A DNA stretch of 64,000 nt from the NCBI RefSeq assembly GCF_010548375.1, contig NZ_JAAGLY010000003.1, positions 248,001 through 312,000 on the forward strand, read 5' to 3'. The position numbers were made by a program, and so were the translations under genes. The notes beneath the pieces are model-generated. The model was not told the origin of the DNA. It made no database searches and worked only from the letters and a program-made list of their open reading frames with translations. Source of the stretch: Streptomyces sp. SID13726 (lineage in GTDB: Bacteria; Actinomycetota; Actinomycetes; Streptomycetales; Streptomycetaceae). Positions 19,458 through 27,000 of the stretch are shown here, in pieces (the first letter of the stretch is position 1; each line of letters begins with the position of its first letter).

Positions 19458-19584
19458 CGCCGCCGACGCGCTCCGCTCACTGGACCGGCTCCCGCAGAAG
19501 GCGGGCCGCCTCTCCCAACCGAAGCGCCTCCGAGCGGCGACGGGACCACTCGTTAGCGCTTCCTTGGCGCCCGGTCCGAGGACC

Positions 19585-19603
19585 TTGACACTGTCTTGAC
19601 AGG
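19585..19603. promoter_or_regulatory. Candidate KdpE direct repeat upstream of kdpD
   Basis: TTGACACTGTCTTGACAGG has two TTGACA elements with an 11-bp period, about 128-146 bp upstream of kdpD. Spacing and distance are nearly identical to the repeat before the KimA-like gene. Confidence 0.45.
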
Positions 19604-19904
19604 GCGGCGGGGGTGTTCAAGCCGTGCTGGCCGGGTTGCCGTGAGGCGTGGCGACCGGCTCAGCCCCACCCATGCAGTCCTCCGACTCTGCGCCCTGCCG
19701 TTGCTCAGCATGCCGACGGCCCCGAAAGCCGGTGCGCGCCGACAGCCGTACGGCGGTACGACGACGTCTTGCCCCACCTGTTCCTGCGCGGCGCCTACGC
19801 CCACCGCCCAGCACTCGTCCCGCGCTCTCGCCGCCCCTCAGCACAACCCCGACGACACAGAACCCGGGCCGCCAATGAAGCCCGAGCTCTGTGCGAAGAG
19901 ATTG
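19604..19904. other. Non-coding spacer between the potassium and accessory regions
   Basis: No frame in these 301 bases has convincing codon use or a ribosome site. It separates the kdpD promoter region from the 3' end of the deoxyribosyltransferase-like gene, both genes being on the minus strand. I see no clear terminator hairpin. Confidence 0.4.
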
Positions 19905-21041
19905 TCAGGTCGTGGGACCGGACGACAGTGCTCGGGCCTTGGCCGCCCAGTCCCCCATCCTCGTGATGGCGGACGTCAGTTGCCGTACCGCGGCGGAGAT
20001 CTCCTTCACCGGCTTGCGGAGGTGCCTGCTCACCCGGAGCATGCCGACCGCCGAGGTACCGAAGGAGCCGATCTGCCCCAGACTTTCCTGCGCGGTCTCC
20101 TCCAGGGACATCAACTGCTCCAGGAATTCCTCCGTTCCCTCACCGCGGTCGTCGGGCGGCGTCATCTCGATGAGCCCCAGCGCGGCCCGGACCCCGCTGT
20201 CCAGCGTCGCCATCCGCTCCGCGAACGCGGTCGAGATGGCGTTCAGTTCGCCAGCCGGTGCGCTGATCGTCTCCGCGTAGCGGGCGACGGCGGCAAGCCG
20301 CGCACTCACGGGCGCGTTCGCCTGGGCCAGATCGAGCATCTCGGTACTGGACTGCTCGGTCCGTGCTCCGATCGTCTCGACCGTCTTGGTGAGCGCTTCC
20401 ATGTCCGCGGCCATCTCGTCCAGCCCGTCCTCGATGACGGCGAAGTCGTCGAGCAGACCGGGCGAGTCCTCGTCCTCTCCCTCCCCGCTCTTGCCGACCG
20501 CAGGAGCGGAATCCCCTCCGTCACCGTTCTGGAGTCCGCGCAACACCCTCGCCGGTGTGAGGAGTTCGAAGCCGTCCCGGAGCCCGGCCTCCAGGGCGCT
20601 CTCGATCTCCATGCGCGCTCCGGTCAGATCACTGCGGGTCCGCCCGTAGCGGATCGTCCTGATCGACGCGATGTCGAAGGGCAGCTGTCCTTGCTCTCCG
20701 ATGTGGATCGTCGGCTTGCCCGTGATGTGCCGCAGCCCCAGCTCGTACATCACGTTGGGGTTGCCGCCGCTGACGTCCGCGACCACGAGGTCGGACTCGA
20801 CGACGTATCGGCAGATCTGCTCATTGATGTCACCGGCGTGTGCGATGCCGTCCGCACGCAGGGCGCTGATGCCGTACTTCTCGCAGGCGGGGACGATCAC
20901 CTGCTCGAAGATGCGCAGGTGGTGCTCGTACGCGACGCGCTCGGCGCTGCCGTGTGCGGCGTGCGAGTTGCCGATCGGGCCCACGGCGAAGCACCTGAGG
21001 GGCTGGTCGGGCTCCGGACGGAGCGTCTGTGACGTGATCAT
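19905..21041 (-). CDS. Nucleoside 2-deoxyribosyltransferase-like domain with helical C-terminal region
   Basis: Start ATG 21041 follows GGAGG and overlaps the upstream stop (ATGA); 378 residues. Residues about 15-135 have the Rossmann-like pattern of the nucleoside 2-deoxyribosyltransferase/TIR-like superfamily: RCFAVGPIGN, then HAGDINEQICRYVVESDLVV, ADVSGGNPNVMYELGLRHIT and GKPTIHI, with the usual catalytic-type Glu in NVMYELG. An acidic linker (GEGEDEDSP) leads to about 170 residues of predicted helix/coiled coil. Enzymes of this fold cleave N-glycosidic bonds in nucleosides or NAD-like molecules and serve as effectors in several bacterial immune systems. It is the last gene of the five-gene operon; an effector role is inference. 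Confidence 0.65.
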   Translation of the reverse strand: MITSQTLRPEPDQPLRCFAVGPIGNSHAAHGSAERVAYEHHLRIFEQVIVPACEKYGISALRADGIAHAGDINEQICRYVVESDLVVADVSGGNPNVMYELGLRHITGKPTIHIGEQGQLPFDIASIRTIRYGRTRSDLTGARMEIESALEAGLRDGFELLTPARVLRGLQNGDGGDSAPAVGKSGEGEDEDSPGLLDDFAVIEDGLDEMAADMEALTKTVETIGARTEQSSTEMLDLAQANAPVSARLAAVARYAETISAPAGELNAISTAFAERMATLDSGVRAALGLIEMTPPDDRGEGTEEFLEQLMSLEETAQESLGQIGSFGTSAVGMLRVSRHLRKPVKEISAAVRQLTSAITRMGDWAAKARALSSGPTT

Positions 21042-21346
21042 GCGGGAACCTCCGATGCGCGAACGTGGGCGTCGTGGGACTGGGCTGCGGACTCCTCGTC
21101 GTCCTCCAGCGGGACGGCGTACACCGGGCGTTCCTCGATTCCGAGGGTGCGCAGCAGATAGGCGGTGGGGATGCGGTAGCGTCCGCCGACCCGCAGCACG
21201 GGGCAGGGGAAAGTTCCGAGGCGGATCAGCTTGTAGGCCGTCGCGGGGCAGATACCGAACGCCCGGGCGGCTGTGCGCAGGTCGACGATCAGGGGCAGGT
21301 CGAGTGCCTCCGCGAAACCGAGCGGCGGGCCGGACCGCGCGCTCAC
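21038..21346 (-). CDS. Excisionase-type HTH (MerR-like) DNA-binding protein
   Basis: 102 residues; start GTG 21346 overlaps the preceding stop (GTGA). LRTAARAFGICPATAYKLIR, then LGTFPCPVLRVGGRYRIPTA and YLLRTLGI, form the compact winged HTH of the excisionase/HTH_17 group. Such proteins bind short repeats in DNA. Without an adjacent integrase a regulatory role for this operon is more likely than excision. The tail (DDEESAAQSHDAHVRASEVP) is disordered. Confidence 0.75.
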   Translation of the reverse strand: MSARSGPPLGFAEALDLPLIVDLRTAARAFGICPATAYKLIRLGTFPCPVLRVGGRYRIPTAYLLRTLGIEERPVYAVPLEDDEESAAQSHDAHVRASEVPA

Positions 21347-22086
21347 CGGTGGGCTCCCGCAGGACGCAGGACCAGCGTGCCGATGAGGTCGGCCTCCTCA
21401 TGGCGGCGGGCACGGAACACCAGGTCGGGTAGGCGGCTGCTGGTCCGAGGGCCGTCTTGCCCGCGATGCGGCTCGGCGAAGCGGATCGTGGCGTAGAGGC
21501 CCTCACGGCGGGGCGGTGGCGTGATGTGCAGTTGCCACCCCTCGGGAGGGTCGGGCGGTTCATCCGGCGCAACGGTGGAATTGCGGGCCTCGGCGAGGGC
21601 GAGGATGTCGACGACCGGGATCTCCCGCGTGACCCTCTTCGCGTAGGCCCACATCCGGTTCACCGCTTCCTTGGTCAGGCAGCCGCCTGCGTCCGGGTTG
21701 TCCGGATCCACCGTGTCGAGGGTGGCCAGCACCGCCAGGACGGCCTCCGCCTCCAGATCAGCCTGGTCGAGGCGCCGCCAGCGGCGCAGAATTCGGTGCA
21801 GGTTGCGGTACAGCCCGGGGAGGACCAGCCAGACGACGAGCAGTCGTCCGGCGCCGTCGCCGTCCCGCGGCTCCCTCAGGGCCTTGGTGACGGCCTGCCG
21901 CCAGACCGCGGAGCCCAGTACCGCGTCGCGTCGGGGGCCATAGAGCGCGCCCCTGCTCTCTTCCAGGGACAGCGAAAGCGCACGGGAGCCGACGTCCACC
22001 GTGAGGCACGGCCGTATGGTGTCGGGTGATCCGAGAACGTGCCGGTCGATCCGGGCGAAGACCCTCCCAGGTCCGGTCGCAGTCAC
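21343..22086 (-). CDS. Uncharacterised helical protein with sigma-region-2-like segment
   Basis: 247 residues; start GTG 22086 follows AAAGGAGGAGGC and overlaps the upstream stop by 4 bases. No family is recognised with confidence. Residues about 75-150 are strongly helical (GRLLVVWLVLPGLYRNLHRI, LRRWRRLDQADLEAEAVLAV, LTKEAVNRMWAYAKRV), a pattern that recalls region 2 of ECF sigma factors. A proline-rich part and a basic tail (RTSSRLPDLVFRARRHEEAD) follow. It is the third gene of a tightly overlapping operon, so its product is likely made in stoichiometric relation to the cyclase-like and HTH proteins. Confidence 0.6.
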   Translation of the reverse strand: MTATGPGRVFARIDRHVLGSPDTIRPCLTVDVGSRALSLSLEESRGALYGPRRDAVLGSAVWRQAVTKALREPRDGDGAGRLLVVWLVLPGLYRNLHRILRRWRRLDQADLEAEAVLAVLATLDTVDPDNPDAGGCLTKEAVNRMWAYAKRVTREIPVVDILALAEARNSTVAPDEPPDPPEGWQLHITPPPRREGLYATIRFAEPHRGQDGPRTSSRLPDLVFRARRHEEADLIGTLVLRPAGAHR

Positions 22087-22358
22087 GCCTCCTCCTTTCC
22101 GGCCTCGTCGGGCCGCAGGTACGTCATGGCGGCAGCGGTTCGGCCGCAGGCATGTGCGAGCTCGGTCAGGGCCCTTTCCACGGCCTCGTGCCATGTCCTG
22201 CGGGCCGGCTGCGGCGCGGAGTTGCGGTATCCGAACCGTGTGGCGGGCGCGTGGAAGTGAACGCCGCCGTACACGGCGTGACCGACGTTCACGCCGTAGT
22301 CCGCCCACTGGCCGTCGCTCCGCTCACGCCAGGGCGGGGCATCCGAGAGCGCCTTCAC
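22083..22358 (-). CDS. 91-residue protein with RHIM/BASS-like amyloid motif
   Basis: Start GTG 22358 overlaps the stop of the cyclase-like gene (GTGA) and its own stop overlaps the next GTG, fixing both ends. Near residues 23-36 it has GVNVGHAVYGGVHF, followed by HAPATRFGYRNSAP and a helical C-terminus (HEAVERALTELAHACGRTAA). The motif has the G-x-x-V-G-x-x-V-x-G-G-V pattern of bacterial amyloid-signalling sequences found in actinobacterial NLR/STAND systems. The upstream protein ends with a matching motif. An adaptor joining the cyclase-like protein to another component is inferred. An alternative is that both frames were one gene split by a frameshift, but the 4-base overlap argues against it. 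Confidence 0.6.
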   Translation of the reverse strand: MKALSDAPPWRERSDGQWADYGVNVGHAVYGGVHFHAPATRFGYRNSAPQPARRTWHEAVERALTELAHACGRTAAAMTYLRPDEAGKEEA

Positions 22359-23140
22359 CCTGCGGGCCAGGGGCCGGCCGCTGGAGGCGGCACGGGAAGA
22401 CCGACGGTGAGGCCACCGACGACGTCCCGGCCGACAGCAGCCCCCTGATGGACGCGCTGGGAGAGGGTCGTCCGGCTCGGTGCATCGGCGTCCACCGAGG
22501 GCTTCGGCGCCTCTGCCACGGCCGACCGCACCTCGTCCGGCGCGTGACCCGGCACGCGGATCCAGCCGTAGCCACCGAACTCCTTCACTCGCACGTGGAC
22601 GCGGACGTACTGCCCGGCGTCGAGATCCGGCCGCCCGGACCGTACGACGTCCTGGTAGAGCCGGTCCGACACGATGACCGCGAGATCCGCCGCGGTGAGG
22701 GTGGCGAGTACGGATCGGAGCTGGGGTGTGTTGATGTAACGGGCCACGGCGACCGGGGCCGGTCCTGCATGGCCGAGGGCGGCGTCGGCGACCACGCCGG
22801 TGTCCATGGCCAGCCGCAGCCGGATCCGCTGGGCGGCCGGGAGGGTGTTGCGGTCTCCGAGGCGGACCGCGAGATGGTGGACGAAGGGGCCCAGCACTGC
22901 GTCCTCCGGCGTGGCCTCGGGGAGAACGGCGAACTCCAGGTCGCCCTGCGGCTGACGCGTCCACGCCGTCCGGTCCAGCCCGGACAGCGCAGCCGCCTCG
23001 TCCAGCATCCGGACCAGCTCCGACTGGACGGCCGACTGTGTCCGGGTGTCGAGCCGGCTGTACTGCTCCACGTCCGCGGCAAGACACAGCCGACGGTGTG
23101 TCGGACCGTCCGGCGGGAGGGAATGAGAGAGAGCGTTCAC
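22355..23140 (-). CDS. Degenerate class III nucleotidyl-cyclase-like protein with C-terminal amyloid-like motif
   Basis: Start GTG 23140 (VNALSHSL) is downstream of GGAAGGTGG; 261 residues. Residues about 15-180 follow the class III cyclase homology domain: LCLAADVEQYSRLD (first metal Asp region), RQPQGDLEFAVLP (second metal Asp region), RLRLAMDTGVVADAALGHAG and APVAVARYINTPQLRSVL. Substrate-defining residues are not the usual adenylate or guanylate ones. The tail after an Ala/Ser-rich linker carries GAAVGRDVVGGLTV, the same pattern as in the next gene. It may make an unusual cyclic nucleotide or be a catalytically dead signal sensor. A Crp-type cNMP-binding protein is encoded just upstream. 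Confidence 0.65.
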   Translation of the reverse strand: MNALSHSLPPDGPTHRRLCLAADVEQYSRLDTRTQSAVQSELVRMLDEAAALSGLDRTAWTRQPQGDLEFAVLPEATPEDAVLGPFVHHLAVRLGDRNTLPAAQRIRLRLAMDTGVVADAALGHAGPAPVAVARYINTPQLRSVLATLTAADLAVIVSDRLYQDVVRSGRPDLDAGQYVRVHVRVKEFGGYGWIRVPGHAPDEVRSAVAEAPKPSVDADAPSRTTLSQRVHQGAAVGRDVVGGLTVGLPVPPPAAGPWPAG

Positions 23141-23152
23141 GACAACTTGCCA

Positions 23153-23196
23153 CCTTCCACATGGGGTTGGATGCGGTGCACGCCAACTGTGGAAGG
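23153..23196 (-). promoter_or_regulatory. Inverted repeat overlapping the ribosome site of the cyclase-like gene
   Basis: CCTTCCAC (23153-23160) and GTTGG (23166-23170) are mirrored by CCAAC (23183-23187) and GTGGAAGG (23189-23196). On the minus-strand transcript the stem would include the GGAAGGTGG ribosome site of the gene starting at 23140, so it could gate translation or serve as an operator. Confidence 0.45.
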
Positions 23197-23212
23197 AAGG
23201 GGCGGGAGCGAC

Positions 23213-23242
23213 CAAGAATGCCGCATTAGTGCGGCATTCTTG
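23213..23242. promoter_or_regulatory. Perfect 13-bp inverted repeat between the Crp-type gene and the cyclase-like operon
   Basis: CAAGAATGCCGCA and TGCGGCATTCTTG surround a TTAG centre. It sits 8 bases after the end of the Crp/Fnr gene and about 73 bp before the cyclase-like start, in relatively AT-rich sequence. It can act as operator or intrinsic terminator; the absence of a T-run and the long symmetric arms favour an operator. Confidence 0.55.
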
Positions 23243-23250
23243 ACATGGCT

Positions 23251-23952
23251 TCAGGAGATCGGCGCACCCAGCAGCGCGGCCTTGTGCAAACCGGCCAGAT
23301 CCCGTACATGGGTCAGCCGACAGTCGGTACTGATGATGCCCTTGTCCCGCAACTGCCCAAGCGCTTTGTGCACGCTGCGCGTTCTGGCGCCGGCGAGAGC
23401 GGCGAACTCGAGCTGGGACAGGCCCACGTCGATGCGCAGCGAGTTCCGATCAGGCCGCCCGTACGTGGTGGCCAGTTCGACGAGGACACGCGCCAGCCGA
23501 ACCGGGACCGGATATCCGCCGAGTTCAAGCCGGAGGCGGTCGGAGCGACGCAACCGACCGCACACCATCTGGATGAGCGACAGTGAAATCTCCGGATGGG
23601 CCAGAAGGAAGGCTTCCAGCTCGGATCTCGGCACGACAGCGGCGACCACCTCTGTGCAGGCGGTGACCGTAGCCGATCGTGGTCCGACCCCCATGGCCGC
23701 CCCCTCACCCACGACGTCCCCTCCGATCCAGATGTCCATGAGCGACATGCGGTCACGGTCCAGCCGGACGGTCACCTTCACGAAACCCTCGTGGAGAACC
23801 ACCAGGTCCTGAGTGTGGTCGCCCTCATGGATCAATACGTCTCCCCCGGCGTAGTGACGTCGGCTGCCGAGTTGTTCGAAGGCCGTGCGCGCTTCGGGCG
23901 GCAATGTGTCGAGGAATGCCATGCGGCCGTTGAGATTCGAACCCTGCGTCAT
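23251..23952 (-). CDS. Crp/Fnr-family transcriptional regulator
   Basis: 233 residues with start ATG 23952 (MTQGSNLNG); ATG 23922 (MAFLDTLP) is an alternative because no strong ribosome site precedes either. Residues about 10-130 form a cyclic-nucleotide-binding beta-roll (YAGGDVLIHEGDHTQDLVVL, DIWIGGDVVGEGAAMGVGPR, then SATVTACTEVVAAVV). The phosphate-binding cassette GEGAAMG..RSATV keeps the R-S/T pattern expected for a cNMP binder. A winged HTH follows (LSQLEFAALAGARTRSVHKA, LGQLRDKGII). It lies between the STAND gene and the cyclase-like operon on the same strand and may regulate the latter. Confidence 0.8.
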   Translation of the reverse strand: MTQGSNLNGRMAFLDTLPPEARTAFEQLGSRRHYAGGDVLIHEGDHTQDLVVLHEGFVKVTVRLDRDRMSLMDIWIGGDVVGEGAAMGVGPRSATVTACTEVVAAVVPRSELEAFLLAHPEISLSLIQMVCGRLRRSDRLRLELGGYPVPVRLARVLVELATTYGRPDRNSLRIDVGLSQLEFAALAGARTRSVHKALGQLRDKGIISTDCRLTHVRDLAGLHKAALLGAPIS

Positions 23953-24091
23953 CCTCACAGGACAGCACTCGCTCACCGACGTGGCGAACGTTTCGGCCCG
24001 GCCCACGGGGGCGCCGGACGCACGCCGGGGCGCGCGGCAGCGCACAACCGGAGCACCCGGCATAGGCAGATCCGGGCAGGTTCAGTCCTGT

Positions 24092-27000
24092 TCAGCTTCT
24101 GTCGGAGTTGGTGATCGCACCAGCCACGCCGTAAGAGCCGAGGAGCAGCAGTTGGTCCAGCAGATCGAGGATCTCTGACCGACGCGCGGGTGAAGGTGCC
24201 TGGACATACGCACGGACCAGCAGCCGGCCGATATGGCGGGCGTCCCCCGCCGCACCGCGGGCGAGGTCCCCCGAAGCGGCTCCGTACACCACGACAAAGC
24301 GCCGTACACAGGTGAGAACCAGTTCGTCGACGCGGTCAGGGGCACGTTCGAGCGTGATCAGCAACTGAGACACAGCCATCCCGAAAGCACGGGAGTCGAT
24401 CAGCGCGATGAGTGTCCGCCGGTAGGGCCTGAGCCGTTGGCCACGCAGCGCGGAGACCACCCCGACGGCGGCTTCCCGCACCTCCTCGGCGGGATCGTGG
24501 AAGAACCGGACGAGTGCGTGATGGGCGAGCTTCGCGTCACCGGTGTTCAGGAGGCGTTGGGCACACACGTCAGCGGCCCCCTGCCGCTGCGGGGTGTCGT
24601 TCCCGGTGAGCACCTTGGCCAACAGATCGGGGGCCTCCCACTCCATCGCGGCCAGCGCTGCGATCTGGCCACCGACCCGGCGTACCGGCCCTACCGGGGA
24701 GTGCAGCATGCGTTCTGTCATCGGTCCGGCCGAGGCGGGGTCTCCGTGCATCAGGGCAATGGTCAGGCGACGGACGTACGGAGACGCCAGCAAGGGGTCG
24801 GGGGCCCGTACGAGCACCTCGAAGGCATCGGCCGCGGCAGCCCGGTCGTGACGGATCGAAGCGCCCAGCGTGTGAGCCACGCATGCCCGGACGTCGAGGG
24901 ACGGATCAGCCGCCAGTCGGCGCAGGTGAGGGACGATCAGGGCAGCGCGGGACCCGTCGGTGTCGTGCAAGAGCAGATCCCCGAGGCTCTCAGCGACGCT
25001 GCCCCGTACGGTGTTGATCCCGGCAGTGAGCAGATCACGTGTCACTCCGTTCCCATCCACGCTGAAGGGATTGTCGGCACCGTTCGGACGTCCCGAGTCG
25101 AGAGCCCGGCTCAGGAGCGCCTCCACCAAGTCGAGCGGCACGTGGTCCAGGTACCTGTCGAGTGCGTGCCCCAGCCAACGATCTTGTTCCGGTCTGCCCC
25201 TGCCTGCGAAATGGCGCACCGCCGCGAAGACGGTTTCCGGGTCGCGGTACGGCTCTGCGTCTCCCAGCCCGAGGAGCAACGAGGCACCGTAGGCCGGGTG
25301 TGTCCCGGCGTCGATCCGCAGCGCGAGTCCGGCGAACCTGCCGGGGTCCGCCAGCGTCAGCCTCCGCAGCACGTTGGCCAGCTCACGCGCCCCGCCGGTG
25401 TTGGTCATCCAGTCGGTCCGGTCCCGGCTGTGCTTCCGTATGGCCCCCAACCACTGGTCGTCAGTCATCTGCTGGGCGGCTTCCAACGGGATGGGCGACC
25501 CGACGAACCCGCCTGTTGCGCCCTCAGGTTCGTCCGGCTCCCGTGTGTCGCCGTGCAGCCTGCGCAGTTCTCCGAGTCGGCGCGTCGCCCGCGCGGAGAG
25601 CCGCTCTTCGGGAAGCGCCGTCAGCAGAGTGAACTCGTGCCAGGGCGACAGGTTTTCCTCCGGCGGAAGGCGCAGGTGGAGCAAGAACTGCTCCAGCCGC
25701 CCAAAGGTGTTCTCGGGCAGGACATCGCCGATGGCACAGAGGACCTCCCGGGCGCCCCACACCGCATTGGCGGCGTAGCCGGACAACAGCCGGTGTCTTC
25801 CTTGGAGAAGGATCTCGGCGGACCACGGGGCAAGGTTCGCTCCCGCCGCGGCCAGTGCCTGATAGAGCAGCCACTGCGCCGACTCGTACGGCTCGCTCGC
25901 CAGTTGTTCCACCAGTCCACGCGCTCGCTCGGCGTCCCGGCCGGCCGTGCTTCGCAGAGCTTCGGCCGTGCCCTGGAACAGAGCGTGGCCCAGGTCACCA
26001 TGGTCGTCACCTGGATGGCGATGCGAGAAGTGCCGATCACGGGCGGGGCACCCCGCACGTACCGGGTAGACGGTCAGCTTCATCACGGTCAGGAGGATCG
26101 GCAACATCCGGACGCAGAACTCCTCCGGCGCACCGACAACGGCGGCGGAAACCATCCGAAGGGCTTCGCCGTCCCGAATCCGGAGTACCTCCACCCTGCC
26201 TTCGTCGTCGAGCCGGAGTGCGTCGCGGCGTTCCGCCAGCAGTGCACTCAGCAACTCGACCGCCCATAGGGGTTCTTCGGCCGCCAGATCACCCGCGGCG
26301 TCCCAGAGGGCGTGTTCTGCTCCGGTGAAGAGGCCCGCCCGCACCCCGTCGAGCAGGAGGTCGAAGAGCGTTCGGCTGCCGGCGAGGTGCGCGTGGGGGA
26401 CGATCCGGATCAGCCAGGCGCCGTATCTGGAGTCCGCGGCGTACGGTCCCAGGAGGCGAGCCACCCTATCGGGCAAGGTACTGGCGACCGCCGTCAACAG
26501 CCTTGCCGCCCGGTCCTGTTCCCTCGTGTCGGCACTGTCGAGCCAGCTCTCGAGGACCCCTTCGTCGTCCGCACGACAGAACCAGGCAGGCGTACCGAGC
26601 ATGTCGACAAGGCGCTCCTGAAACGTTGGCCGCAGATTCAGTACGCGGGCAACGGCATCCCACTCGGCGGTGGTGGGAGCGTCCAGACCGCGCAACACGT
26701 CCTGGGTCAGATGCTTGAGGTGGTAGCGAATGTCCGGACTGGTCAGCAGTGCCTCGACCTCTTCGGCGAACCGCTCCGGGTCGAGATCCCGCAGGTGATC
26801 GAGCACCTGTCGAAGCTGCGCGCGGCGGAACAACTCCTGCTCCCCGCCGGTGAGGAACGCAACCAGGCTCTCCTCGCGCCTGAGCCAATCGCGGGCGAAC
26901 GCGTAGTCGAAGAAGCTCTCGTGGAAGAAGGCCAGTTGATGGCCGTCACACACAAAGACCTGTTCCGACTCCAGCACCTTCCGGGTCACCACGAGGTCGT

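Noticed and set aside
19553..19844. Small minus-strand frames upstream of kdpD
   Set aside because: They overlap the promoter repeat, have arginine-rich shadow-like translations and no ribosome site.
21038..21346. Integrative element (pSAM2-like) based on the excisionase-type HTH gene
   Set aside because: No integrase, replication gene, tRNA target or attachment repeat lies nearby; the HTH gene is embedded in an operon.
22083..23186. A single cyclase-like gene broken by a frameshift at about 22356
   Set aside because: The stop and next GTG overlap as GTGA exactly as at the next two junctions, and the second product has its own motif and helix. Two genes fit better, though sequencing error cannot be excluded by eye.
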